Assembly (NCBI RefSeq): GCF_001890925.1
Contig: NZ_MLCB01000186.1
Location: forward strand, 1-64,000
Source of the DNA: Planktotalea frisia
GTDB taxonomy: Bacteria > Pseudomonadota > Alphaproteobacteria > Rhodobacterales > Rhodobacteraceae
Length of the DNA stretch: 64,000 nucleotides
Reading direction: 5' to 3'
Below the pieces are notes generated by a model, which had not been told where the DNA came from, made no database searches, and saw nothing but the letters and a program-made list of their open reading frames with translations. This document shows, piece after piece, positions 33,032 through 41,515 of this stretch (the first letter of the stretch is position 1; each line of letters begins with the position of its first letter). Both the position numbers and the translations under genes were made by a program.

Positions 33032-35145
33032 TCTGCGAACCTGATCCGTTGGGAATTGAGAAGAACTGTGATGGACGAGAGCGACATTGCCAAGGCTGCC
33101 GCCAGCGGTGTGGCAAAGCCAGCCAACGCAATCGGTATCGCGATGGCGTTATAAACCGCCGCAATCGCAAAGTTTTGTTTGGACAAGCGGCTGGCAAGTT
33201 TGGCGATTTTCAACAGTAGGGGTAGCTGAGCAAAGCTGTCTTTCAAAATGACGATGTCTGACGCTGATCTTGAGGCGTCAAGCGCTGTTGCAGGGGCGAT
33301 CGATGCATGTGCAGCTGCGAGTGCTGCCGTATCGTTCAAGCCATCGCCAACCATCAAAACATGCTCGCACGCCTCTGTAAGTCCGTTAAGATAAGCGAGC
33401 TTTTCATCTGGGCGGACGTTTGCGCGCACAGGTAAGGAAAGCAGTTTGGCAAATGCTTTCGCAGGACGTTCCGCATCGCCTGTGACGATCTCGCACGGCA
33501 TGTTGAGCGCTTCTATCGCCTCGGCACATCCTTCACGCGGGGTTTCTGTCGCTTTGATCGCCAGAGCCTGCTCATCGCCGACTTTGAGACCCAAATCTGT
33601 GAAGGATGCACCCAGCCATGCACCACGCCCAAGCCGCACGGTTTTACCGTGCCACTCGGCTTGCACACCTTCACCTGCGCTCTCTTTTATAGCGGAAACC
33701 TGAGCGGCACTGACGTCACCAAGAGCGAGAACAAGCGCGCGCGACATCGGGTGGTTGGAGGCTTGCGCAAGCGCCTTGGTGACCGAGCGATCCGTCTCGG
33801 ACATCTCGGCCGGGAGAATAACTGAGGGCTGGCTGAGCGTGCCGGTCTTGTCAAACACCACGCGTGTGACTTCGGCCAAGCGCTCTAATGCGGTGGCGTG
33901 TTTCACCAGATAACCCATGCTGAACAAACGGCTGATCGCCGCTGTTGAAACAGCCGGAACAGCCAAGCCAAGCGCGCAAGGGCAAGTGATGATCAAGACC
34001 GCAATGGCTACATTCAACGCATGTCGCATATCGCCTGTTGCAATCACCCAACCCAAGAAAGCGCCGAGCGCGAGCAAGTGAACCGCAGGCGCGTAAATCT
34101 GCGCGGCTTTATCTGCGAGCGCGGTGTAGCGATTGCGGCTGTTCTCGGCGGTTTCAACCAACTCGGCCATGCGGCGTAGCGATGTGTCGTTGCCCACAGC
34201 CGTCGCGCGCATAGTGATAGGTGCCGCGACATTGATCTCGCCCGCGTGCAAAATTGCCTCGGCTTTGATGTCGATTGCCTCAGACTCACCGGTCAAAAGC
34301 GAACGATCCATAAGCGCGTGATCAGAGATGAGATACCCGTCAACGGGAATGCGCGCGCCTGTCGGGATCAATACTTCATCCCCGATGGACAGGTCTGCCA
34401 CACGCACTGTTTCGACAAGATCGCCCATGATTTTTTGCGCGTGCTGCACTTCGAGCGCTGTCAATTCCTTGGCTGCAGAGCGCGCGGCACTGCGGGTGCA
34501 ATGATCCATGTAGCGACCAATCAGCAGGAAGAACGTCAGCGACAAAGCCGCGTCAAAATAGGCGTGTGAGCCGCCTTGTAGCGTCTCATACAAAGACATG
34601 GCAGCCGCGAGAATAATCGCGAGCGAGATTGGCACATCCATGTTCAACCGCTTCACGCGCAGCGCACGCCATGCGTTCTGAAAGAACGGCTGGCCGGAAT
34701 ACGCAACGACAGGCAAAGCAATCATCGCCGAAATCAGATGGAACAAATCACGCGTCGCATCAGTCGCGCCAGACCAAACCGCGACAGACAAAAGCATCAC
34801 GTTCATCATTGCAAAACCTGCGACGGCCATACGCATCAGCAAGCTGCGCCCCACCACATCCTGCGCTTTGTTGAGCGATTCCAGATCGAGCGGGTAAGCC
34901 TCATAACCAAGATCGCTGAGCGCCGTTTCGATAAGCATCGGATCAACTTGACCGACGACTGTAAGGCGTTTGAGCGAAAGATTCACGCGCACGGAAATGA
35001 TGCCATTGAGCGCGCCAAGTCCGCGCTCGATCTTGCCAATACAGGCTGCGCAGTGGATCGTTGGCAAGGAAAACATCAAGCCCGGCGCAAGGTTCATATC
35101 CTCAATATCAGGAATTCCAGCGCAGGCGGGGCAAACGGCTGTCAT
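33028..35145 (-). CDS. ccoI: Copper-type P1B ATPase for cbb3 oxidase assembly
   Basis: CcoI (FixI) moves copper across the inner membrane for cbb3 maturation. The 705-residue protein has two N-terminal cysteine pairs (C5/C8 and the HMA-type C32/C35 in IHCAACIGK), eight transmembrane helices, the metal motif CPC in TCPCALGLAVPA, the phosphorylation site DKTGTLSQPS, the SNHPMSRAL ATP-binding HP motif and MVGDGLNDTAAL. Both overlaps (ATGA with ccoH upstream and ccoS downstream) show translational coupling. Confidence 0.95.
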   Translation of the reverse strand: MTAVCPACAGIPDIEDMNLAPGLMFSLPTIHCAACIGKIERGLGALNGIISVRVNLSLKRLTVVGQVDPMLIETALSDLGYEAYPLDLESLNKAQDVVGRSLLMRMAVAGFAMMNVMLLSVAVWSGATDATRDLFHLISAMIALPVVAYSGQPFFQNAWRALRVKRLNMDVPISLAIILAAAMSLYETLQGGSHAYFDAALSLTFFLLIGRYMDHCTRSAARSAAKELTALEVQHAQKIMGDLVETVRVADLSIGDEVLIPTGARIPVDGYLISDHALMDRSLLTGESEAIDIKAEAILHAGEINVAAPITMRATAVGNDTSLRRMAELVETAENSRNRYTALADKAAQIYAPAVHLLALGAFLGWVIATGDMRHALNVAIAVLIITCPCALGLAVPAVSTAAISRLFSMGYLVKHATALERLAEVTRVVFDKTGTLSQPSVILPAEMSETDRSVTKALAQASNHPMSRALVLALGDVSAAQVSAIKESAGEGVQAEWHGKTVRLGRGAWLGASFTDLGLKVGDEQALAIKATETPREGCAEAIEALNMPCEIVTGDAERPAKAFAKLLSLPVRANVRPDEKLAYLNGLTEACEHVLMVGDGLNDTAALAAAHASIAPATALDASRSASDIVILKDSFAQLPLLLKIAKLASRLSKQNFAIAAVYNAIAIPIALAGFATPLAAALAMSLSSITVLLNSQRIRFAE

Positions 35146-35591
35146 GACAAGACCTTAACAATAATGCGTTGTTGAAAGAGCGTTCCATCGCGCGCGCGCG
35201 CTTTGAGCCGCAGGTTCCAGTTGCCCTCCCCTGCGATCACATCCGCGCGCAGTGCTTCGCCGTCGAATTTGAAGTCGGGCGTTTCATCATAGGCGACGTT
35301 CGTGGCACGTCCAAACGTGGCTGAAAGAATTTCCGGTGATAACGCAACACCGCCTTTGATAATTTTGAGCGTCAGAACATGTCCTTCAAGCTGCGCAGAG
35401 ACGTCCCACCCCAGCGCAAGTTGCGCTGTGCGATCGTCATCAAACGACTGGCTGGCCACATAAGAGTTCTTTACCTCCAAGCCGGGGAAAGTCGCGACAG
35501 CCTTGTAGGCCAGCGTCAAGTTGACTGCGATAATGATGCTAAATGCGCCCGCGAAACCGGCAAAAACATGCCATCCTTTAATTTCGGTCAT
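35142..35591 (-). CDS. ccoH: CcoH/FixH assembly protein
   Basis: The 149-residue protein has a single N-terminal transmembrane helix (AGFAGAFSIIIAVNLTLAYKAV) and a periplasmic beta-rich domain with the FixH features FPGLEVKNSYVASQSFD and WNLRLKARARDGT. FixH stabilises and assembles cbb3 oxidase subunits. Start and stop overlap ccoG and ccoI by ATGA. Confidence 0.93.
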   Translation of the reverse strand: MTEIKGWHVFAGFAGAFSIIIAVNLTLAYKAVATFPGLEVKNSYVASQSFDDDRTAQLALGWDVSAQLEGHVLTLKIIKGGVALSPEILSATFGRATNVAYDETPDFKFDGEALRADVIAGEGNWNLRLKARARDGTLFQQRIIVKVLS

Positions 35592-37018
35592 TTGCTTTCC
35601 CTTCCGTTAAAAATCGTTGATTGGCTGGCTTTGTCTTCGTTGCCGAGGTCTTCGACCCAGAGACGCAGATCCGTGCGCGCAAGACTCGCCGCCGGATCTT
35701 GTGGACGTGCTGTGACGTAGACACGCTGCAAAACAGTGGTGTCTGCGGGGGCCGTAAAGGACAGCAGGTTATCGCGGCCCCCAAGCTCAATTCGCAGGTT
35801 TTCGTCACTCGTTAGGCTTAGATGGAACTCACGCTCCTCGCCCAGTTTGTTGCGCAGACGCACATCATAGATGTTGCGGATAGAGCCATCTGATTGCAGC
35901 ACATAGGTCGGATTGCGCACAGGGCTGACGGTCATTTCAATATCGCTGCGCACAAAGAGCGCGTAGACCAGACCAACGCCAATCAGCATCCAAACAGCCG
36001 TGTAAAGCATCGTGCGTGCACGCAAGATATGGCTCATCAGTTTTTTTGGGGCCGCGCCTGCGCGCTCTGCCTCTTCATCGGACAAAGCGATATAGTCGAT
36101 CAAGCCGCGCGGCTTGCCAATTCTCGCCATCACATCATCGCACGCATCAATGCACAGCGCGCATGTGATGCACTCCATCTGTTGGCCGTCGCGGATGTCG
36201 ATCCCTACAGGGCACACATTCACGCAGGCCATGCAATCGATGCAGTCCCCTTGCGGCGCGCCCGCTTTGACGGCCTCGGAATTCTTGCGGTCTTCGCCGC
36301 GCCATTCGCGGTAGGCCACAGTGATCGTATCGGGGTCCATCATCGCCGCTTGGATACGCGGCCAAGGGCACATGTAGATGCACACTTGCTCGCGCATGAA
36401 ACCACCGAACACAAAGGTCGTCGCGGTTAGAATGGCGATTGTCAGGTAAGCGGCGGGATGCGCGCTGAACGTTAAAAAATTGCTCAGCAACGTCGGTGCA
36501 TCTGCGAAATAAAATACCCACGCGCCGCCAGTCGCCACAGCAATAAACAACCACACGATCCATTTGGTCAGGCGCAAACGCCACTTGCGCAGCGTCCATT
36601 TGCCGTTCCAAAGACGCACACGCGCGTTGCGATCCCCTTCGATCCAGCGTTCCACCAAGATGAACAAATCGGTCCAAACTGTTTGCGGACAAGCGTAGCC
36701 GCACCAAACACGACCCAAGGCAGATGTGAAAAGAAACAGACCCAAGCCAGCCATGATCAAAAGGCCCGCAACAAAGTAAAACTCGTGCGACCAGATTTCG
36801 ATCCAGAAGAAATAAAAACGGCGGTTTGCCATGTCGATCAGGACCGCTTGATCTGGCAGGCTTGGACCCCGGTCCCATCGCAGCCATGGCGTCAGATAGT
36901 AGATCCCAAGCGTAACGGCCATGATCCACCATTTGAACGTACGAAAGAACCCTTTGACCTTACGGGGAAAAATAGGTTCTTGTGGGGCATATAGTGCAGG
37001 TGGTGTATCTGAAGACAT
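35588..37018 (-). CDS. ccoG: CcoG/FixG/RdxB iron-sulfur copper-handling protein
   Basis: The 476-residue membrane protein has five or more helices in the N-terminal half. It has two cysteine pairs in membrane segments (C106/C110 in WCGYACPQ and C213/C217 in CIYMCPW) and two [4Fe-4S] clusters: C259/262/265/269 and C283/286/289/293. Family work links these to copper reduction for cbb3 assembly. The C-terminal 120 residues form a FixG-type beta sandwich. It heads the ccoGHIS operon behind an FNR box and a terminator. Confidence 0.95.
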   Translation of the reverse strand: MSSDTPPALYAPQEPIFPRKVKGFFRTFKWWIMAVTLGIYYLTPWLRWDRGPSLPDQAVLIDMANRRFYFFWIEIWSHEFYFVAGLLIMAGLGLFLFTSALGRVWCGYACPQTVWTDLFILVERWIEGDRNARVRLWNGKWTLRKWRLRLTKWIVWLFIAVATGGAWVFYFADAPTLLSNFLTFSAHPAAYLTIAILTATTFVFGGFMREQVCIYMCPWPRIQAAMMDPDTITVAYREWRGEDRKNSEAVKAGAPQGDCIDCMACVNVCPVGIDIRDGQQMECITCALCIDACDDVMARIGKPRGLIDYIALSDEEAERAGAAPKKLMSHILRARTMLYTAVWMLIGVGLVYALFVRSDIEMTVSPVRNPTYVLQSDGSIRNIYDVRLRNKLGEEREFHLSLTSDENLRIELGGRDNLLSFTAPADTTVLQRVYVTARPQDPAASLARTDLRLWVEDLGNEDKASQSTIFNGRESK

Positions 37019-37072
37019 AGCTTTGGTTTCCTGTTCGCACTCTCACCCTAACGCGGTGTGAGTCCCTCTGCT

Positions 37073-37086
37073 TTGATCTGAATCAA
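37073..37086 (-). promoter_or_regulatory. FNR/FnrL-type operator before ccoG
   Basis: TTGAT-CTGA-ATCAA is a perfect FNR box. Its centre (37079.5) is 61.5 bases before the ccoG start codon. If FnrL acts at -41.5, transcription would start near 37038, and a weak TAGGGT -10-like hexamer at 37050-37045 on the minus strand is correctly placed. Confidence 0.8.
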
Positions 37087-37131
37087 AAAGCCCCAAGACG
37101 ACACGTTTTGCGAACAGGGTCATCTTGGGGC
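37085..37131 (-). terminator. Intrinsic terminator of the ccoNOQP operon
   Basis: On the minus strand the arms GCCCCAAGATGAC and GTCGTCTTGGGGC (37131-37119 and 37102-37090; one G-T mismatch) enclose a 16-base loop and are followed by TTTTT. It is placed 41 bases past the ccoP stop. The T tract runs straight into the first half of the FNR box for ccoG. Confidence 0.8.
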
Positions 37132-37172
37132 CAAAGATCTACCAGCGGTACGCTAGCGATCTTATGGTTGGG

Positions 37173-38036
37173 TCACTCGCCACCACCGAGCGCATGCACA
37201 TAGGCCGAAACCGCACGCACATCTTCCTCGGAGAGGCGTTGACCCCACGCTGGCATCACACCAAAGCGCGCGTTAACAATCGTGTAGGTCAAGCTTTCGC
37301 GATCCCCACCATAGAGCCAAATTGCATCCGCGAGGTTGGGCGCACCCTGGTCTTGGTCTCCAAGCGCTGCATCCCCGTGACAAGAGGCACAATTCTCAGC
37401 GAACAATTCAGACCCCGTCGCGGCCAAAGCGGCGTCGAACTCGGTGTTAGAGAGCGAGACGACATACTCGACCGTCGCTGCAATCTCGTCCTTTTCGAGC
37501 TGATCCCCAAAGGCAGGCATCTGGGACCAATGCGCGTCGTCATCGGTATCGTTGCGGATACCATGGCGGACGGTGTAGGCAATCTGCGCGATTTCACCGC
37601 CCCAAAGCCAGTCATTGTCCAGCAGGTTGGGATAGCCGGTCGCACCCGCAGCACCAGAGCCGTGACATTGCGAACATTGCGCGCGAAATACCGCGCCACC
37701 GCGTGCAATCGCGTAGCGGTTCAGGTCTGCATTGTCACTCAGCGTGTCCATATCAGTTTGCACAAGTGCTGCGACGAGCTCTGCGTTCTGACCTTCATGT
37801 TCTTTGATATCTTGCGCAACATTGCCGCGCGTTGACCATCCAAGCACACCCGTCGTTGCGCCCGAAATCATCGGCCAAGCGGGATATGCGATGGAGTATC
37901 CAACGCCCCAAATTATGCACAGATAGAGCGTCCAAAGCCACCAACGCGGCAAGGGGTTGTTCAGCTCTTCGATGCCGTCCCAGTTATGTCCAGTGGTTTC
38001 GACGCCGGTTTCGCTATCGACTTTACGATCAGCCAT
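37173..38036 (-). CDS. ccoP: Cytochrome cbb3 oxidase dihaem subunit III
   Basis: The 287-residue protein has an N-terminal transmembrane helix (about residues 32-52) and two periplasmic c-type haem domains: C121-S-Q-C124-H125 and C216-A-S-C219-H220. M173 (SQMPAFG) and the Met in GVMPAWG are candidate sixth ligands. It passes electrons from cytochrome c to CcoO. The segment ELNNPLPRWW before the helix is the usual CcoP start region. It follows ccoQ by five bases and is last in ccoNOQP. Confidence 0.96.
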   Translation of the reverse strand: MADRKVDSETGVETTGHNWDGIEELNNPLPRWWLWTLYLCIIWGVGYSIAYPAWPMISGATTGVLGWSTRGNVAQDIKEHEGQNAELVAALVQTDMDTLSDNADLNRYAIARGGAVFRAQCSQCHGSGAAGATGYPNLLDNDWLWGGEIAQIAYTVRHGIRNDTDDDAHWSQMPAFGDQLEKDEIAATVEYVVSLSNTEFDAALAATGSELFAENCASCHGDAALGDQDQGAPNLADAIWLYGGDRESLTYTIVNARFGVMPAWGQRLSEEDVRAVSAYVHALGGGE

Positions 38037-38041
38037 ATCCG

Positions 38042-38266
38042 TTATCCTTTCAGCTCAAGGGTTGGGGTGGAACATGCGCAACTCTCGCATGTCCCTGAGC
38101 ATGTTTTTTGATCCTTGCTATCCCGCAATGGGATCATGCTTGCGTCCACCCGCGCTGCATTTTGACTGGGTAAGAAGGCCCAGATGGCCGCACCAATGAA
38201 GAAGCAGAACATCCCCAGAAGCACCCAGCTGTCGGCAATTTCTCTTAGGAGTGAATAGGTTTCCAT
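38042..38266 (-). CDS. ccoQ: Cytochrome cbb3 oxidase subunit IV with a Cys-rich tail
   Basis: The 74-residue CcoQ has one transmembrane helix (about 13-32) and an unusually cysteine-rich C-terminus: KTCSGTCESCACST holds C56, C60, C63 and C65. CcoQ proteins are short, and the start METYSLLREIADSW matches the family. It stabilises the CcoP-CcoNO interaction. It has 9 bases before it to ccoO and 5 after it to ccoP. Confidence 0.93.
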   Translation of the reverse strand: METYSLLREIADSWVLLGMFCFFIGAAIWAFLPSQNAARVDASMIPLRDSKDQKTCSGTCESCACSTPTLELKG

Positions 38267-38275
38267 GTCAGCCTC

Positions 38276-39001
38276 CTATCGGCTTGCGTCTGGTGTGAAC
38301 GTGGAGAAATCGACCATCGTGCCAAGCACTTGTAAGTAAGCGATCAACGCGTCCATTTCGGTCAATTCAGGCTGTCCATCGAAGTTGGACACAGCCGCGC
38401 CGGGATAGCGCTCAACGAGACCGTCCCAGTCTTCATCCGGATCTGCTTGCACTTTGAAATCAGCAGAGGCCGAAGCGATCATATCGTCCGTGTAAGGCAC
38501 ACCCACGAAACGGTGCGTCTTGAGCAACGCCTCAATGTGTTCACCATCAATGCGCGCATCTGCGAGGAAGGCGTATTTGGGCATAATGCTTTCGGGAACA
38601 ACCGATTGCGGGTCCATCAAGTGATCGACGTGCCACGCATCAGAGTAGCGCCCACCCACACGCGCCACGTCAGGGCCCGTGCGTTTTGAGCCCCACTGAT
38701 GCGGGTGATCGTATTTGGATTCCGCAGCTAGTGAGTAGTGACCATAGCGCTCCACTTCGTCGCGCATGGGTCGGATCATCTGGCTGTGGCAGACGTAGCA
38801 TCCCTCGCGGATATAGATGTCGCGACCTGTCAGCTCCAAAGGAGAATAAGGTCGGACCCCTTCCACATCCTCAATCGTGTTTTCGAGCCAGAACAAAGGC
38901 GCGATTTCCACGATCCCACCGATTGTGACGACGAGCAATGAAGCGGTCAAAAGCAAAGTCGGGCTTTTTTCCAGGATGGCGTGTTTATCAAGAAAGGCCA
39001 T
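38276..39001 (-). CDS. ccoO: Cytochrome cbb3 oxidase monohaem subunit II
   Basis: The 241-residue protein has an N-terminal membrane anchor ([20 protein letters not shown]) and one c-type haem site C68-Y-V-C71-H72-S-Q-M in [35 protein letters not shown] near residue 105 is strongly conserved in FixO/CcoO. It lies 12 bases downstream of ccoN. Confidence 0.97.
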   Translation of the reverse strand: MAFLDKHAILEKSPTLLLTASLLVVTIGGIVEIAPLFWLENTIEDVEGVRPYSPLELTGRDIYIREGCYVCHSQMIRPMRDEVERYGHYSLAAESKYDHPHQWGSKRTGPDVARVGGRYSDAWHVDHLMDPQSVVPESIMPKYAFLADARIDGEHIEALLKTHRFVGVPYTDDMIASASADFKVQADPDEDWDGLVERYPGAAVSNFDGQPELTEMDALIAYLQVLGTMVDFSTFTPDASR

Positions 39002-39013
39002 TGTGTGCGCTCC

Positions 39014-40615
39014 TTATTCGGCTGGAATTGCGTAAGGGAGGGATGTGGTGGCCGGCTTGGCACCGCGGATTGTCATCCACATGTTCCAAACCATGACCAG
39101 CGAACCGCTCAGGAAGAGGACCCCGCCCAAACCGCGCACCACATACATGGGGAACTTGGCTGAGACTGTGTCGGCGAAAGAGTTCACAAGGAAACCTTGG
39201 TCATCCACTTCGCGCCACATCAGGCCTTCCATGATACCGGTCACCCACATGGACGCCGCATAGAGAACGATCCCCAGTGTCGCGAGCCAGAAGTGCCAGT
39301 TGATCGCACTCTCGGAATACATCTTCTGGCGGCCCCAGAGTTTTGGCGTCAGGAAGTAGATGCAGGCAAAGGTGATCATACCGTTCCAGCCAAGTGCACC
39401 AGAGTGTACGTGACCAATGGTCCAGTCCGTGTAGTGGCTGAGCGAATTCACAGCGCGGATCGACATCATCGGACCCTCGAATGTGGACATGCCGTAGAAA
39501 CCAAGGGACAGAACAAACATCCGCATGATCGGATCAGTGCGCAGCTTGTCCCATGCGCCTTGCAGCGTCATCAGACCGTTGATCATACCACCCCAGCTCG
39601 GCATCCAAAGGATGATCGAAAAGACCATGCCAAGCGTTGACGCCCAATCGGGCAGAGCCGTGTAGTGCAAGTGGTGTGGACCTGCCCAGATATAGAGGAA
39701 AATCAGCGCCCAGAAGTGAATGATCGACAGTTTATAGCTGTAAACCGGACGACCCGCCTGCTTGGGCACAAAGTAGTACATCATACCAAGGAAACCCGCA
39801 GTCAGGAAAAAGCCAACGGCGTTGTGACCATACCACCACTGAGTCATCGCATCTTGCACGCCGCTAAAGACTTGCACAGATTTACTGCCCCAGATGCTGA
39901 CTGGAATGCTGAGATTATTGATCACGTGCAGCATTGCGACCGTGATGATGAAGCTTAGGAAGAACCAGTTTGCCACGTATATGTGGCGCTCTTTACGCTT
40001 GTAGATCGTTCCCAAAAACACCGCGAGATAGGCGAGCCAAACGACTGTAAGCCACAGGTCCACGTACCACTCGGGTTCGGCGTATTCTTTGGATTGAGTT
40101 GCACCAAGCAGATAACCTGTTGCGGCCAGAACGATGAACAACTGGTAGCCCCAAAAGACGAACCAAGCGGTGTTTCCGCCCCATAGACGCACCGCGCTGG
40201 TGCGCTGCACAACGTAGAAAGAGGTAGCAATCAGAGCATTACCGCCGAACGCGAAAATCACTGCACTTGTGTGCAGCGGGCGCAAACGGCCAAAATTCCC
40301 AAAGGGTTGCGCCCAATCAAAATTCAACGACGGAAAGGCCAGCTGAAACGCGATGAACGTCCCGACCAGAAAGCCTGTCACGCCCCAGAAAGCTGTGGCG
40401 ATGACGCCTGCGCGGATCACACCGTCTTCGAAGATGCCGGTTGGCGCTGCGATAATCGGCTCATCGGTGTTGCGTAGAACGCGGATGAACATGACGAAAG
40501 CAATCACCATGATTATTAATGCATGAATCTGGTAAGCCAGATCATGTGCCCAACTGGCAGCCAAGGCGGCTAGCAGCGTGATCCCTCCTAAAAGGATGAG
40601 CTTGACGTAATTCAT
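39014..40615 (-). CDS. ccoN: Cytochrome cbb3 oxidase catalytic subunit I
   Basis: The 533-residue protein is the haem-copper oxidase subunit with haem b, haem b3 and CuB. It has about 12 helices. Ligand-bearing segments are [36 protein letters not shown] (CuB H in the C-family position), [12 protein letters not shown] and [14 protein letters not shown]. The start at 40615 (MNYVKLIL) is used rather than an upstream in-frame start that begins MRTGASLG. It has high oxygen affinity and heads ccoNOQP, which is preceded by an FNR-type promoter. Confidence 0.97.
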   Translation of the reverse strand: MNYVKLILLGGITLLAALAASWAHDLAYQIHALIIMVIAFVMFIRVLRNTDEPIIAAPTGIFEDGVIRAGVIATAFWGVTGFLVGTFIAFQLAFPSLNFDWAQPFGNFGRLRPLHTSAVIFAFGGNALIATSFYVVQRTSAVRLWGGNTAWFVFWGYQLFIVLAATGYLLGATQSKEYAEPEWYVDLWLTVVWLAYLAVFLGTIYKRKERHIYVANWFFLSFIITVAMLHVINNLSIPVSIWGSKSVQVFSGVQDAMTQWWYGHNAVGFFLTAGFLGMMYYFVPKQAGRPVYSYKLSIIHFWALIFLYIWAGPHHLHYTALPDWASTLGMVFSIILWMPSWGGMINGLMTLQGAWDKLRTDPIMRMFVLSLGFYGMSTFEGPMMSIRAVNSLSHYTDWTIGHVHSGALGWNGMITFACIYFLTPKLWGRQKMYSESAINWHFWLATLGIVLYAASMWVTGIMEGLMWREVDDQGFLVNSFADTVSAKFPMYVVRGLGGVLFLSGSLVMVWNMWMTIRGAKPATTSLPYAIPAE

Positions 40616-40672
40616 AAAATGTCCCTCACGGTTGGTCGAGCACCCCAAGGACGCTCCTGTTCGCAAGGATAA

Positions 40673-40712
40673 ATTATGTGAATGTTGGCCGTGGTTCTTT
40701 GATCTGTGTCAA
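40673..40712 (-). promoter_or_regulatory. FnrL-dependent promoter of ccoNOQP
   Basis: TTGAT-CTGT-GTCAA at 40699-40712 matches the FNR consensus at nine of ten bases (the mismatch is in the right half-site as read on the plus strand). A CATAAT -10 element on the minus strand is at 40678-40673, which would place the start of transcription near 40665, giving an activator spacing close to -41.5. This is a class II FNR promoter by layout, with about 50 bases of leader before ccoN. It also lies just below the end of fnrL. Confidence 0.75.
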
Positions 40713-40734
40713 ATGCCTGCGGAAAGTGGCACGA

Positions 40735-41466
40735 TTAGATGATCATACCACCGTCTGCATCATCCCCTGTCGCGTCGCGAAGGGCTGCAACGTTCAGAAC
40801 TTCCAGCTCTTTTCGGCCAGAAAACCCAATGATACCGTCCTTTTTCATCGCATTCAGCTGACGGCTGACTGTTTCCAAAGTAAGGCCCAGAAAATTTGCA
40901 ATTTGGTCACGCGTCATCGGAAGATTGACCGAAATTTGCGCTTTCACCATGTCCACTTCGCTACGGCGCGCAAGCAACTCCAAGAAAGTCGCGATCTTCT
41001 CGCGCGCGGTTTTGCGGCCCAAAAGAATCATCCAGTCACGCGCTGCATCCAACTCATCGAGCGCCATTTCCATCAAACGCTGCGCCACATGCGGTGTGTC
41101 GATCACAAGCTTTTCAAACGGCTTACGCTCGAAGCGGCAAAGGGTCAGGTCGGTTGTTGCGACAACATCAAACTCGACATGCGTACGCCCGGGACGACCA
41201 ATGAAATCAGATGGCAACAAAAGGCCAACCATCTGCGTGCGCCCGTCCTCCATGGTCTTGGACAAGCTCGCGACCCCTGCAACCACAGAGGCAACAAATT
41301 CCATAGGTTCGCCGCGCCACAAGATCGTTTCACCCGCAGAATAGGTTTTGTACGATTTCATGCGCTCAAGCATCAAAAGCTCTTCGCCTTCACAACGAGA
41401 ACACACGGCGCGATGACGTATAGGGCACTCTCCGCATTTTTCTGCGGATAAGTCTAATTTCGACAT
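40735..41466 (-). CDS. fnrL: Crp/Fnr-family oxygen-responsive regulator FnrL
   Basis: The 243-residue protein has N-terminal cysteines C11, C14, C22 and C25 plus C110, which would bind a [4Fe-4S] cluster. It has a cNMP-type beta barrel and a C-terminal HTH: MTRDQIANFLGLTLETVSR, in which E198-T-V-S201-R202 matches the ExxSR contact pattern of FNR for TTGAT sites. The start at 41466 is fixed by an in-frame TAG nine bases upstream. No Shine-Dalgarno precedes it, because an FNR box fills that position. It is the likely activator of ccoN, ccoG and hemN. Confidence 0.95.
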   Translation of the reverse strand: MSKLDLSAEKCGECPIRHRAVCSRCEGEELLMLERMKSYKTYSAGETILWRGEPMEFVASVVAGVASLSKTMEDGRTQMVGLLLPSDFIGRPGRTHVEFDVVATTDLTLCRFERKPFEKLVIDTPHVAQRLMEMALDELDAARDWMILLGRKTAREKIATFLELLARRSEVDMVKAQISVNLPMTRDQIANFLGLTLETVSRQLNAMKKDGIIGFSGRKELEVLNVAALRDATGDDADGGMII

Positions 41467-41467
41467 T

Positions 41468-41481
41468 TTGATCTACATCAA
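41468..41481. promoter_or_regulatory. FNR box between fnrL and hemN
   Basis: TTGAT-CTAC-ATCAA is a perfect FNR site. It begins two bases before the fnrL ATG and its centre is 41.5 bases from the hemN ATG. It can activate hemN, or repress fnrL, or do both. No second site is visible in this 49-base gap. Confidence 0.8.
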
Positions 41482-41515
41482 TGTTGTTGGCTAGAGCTTC
41501 AGCTTACGTAGATGT

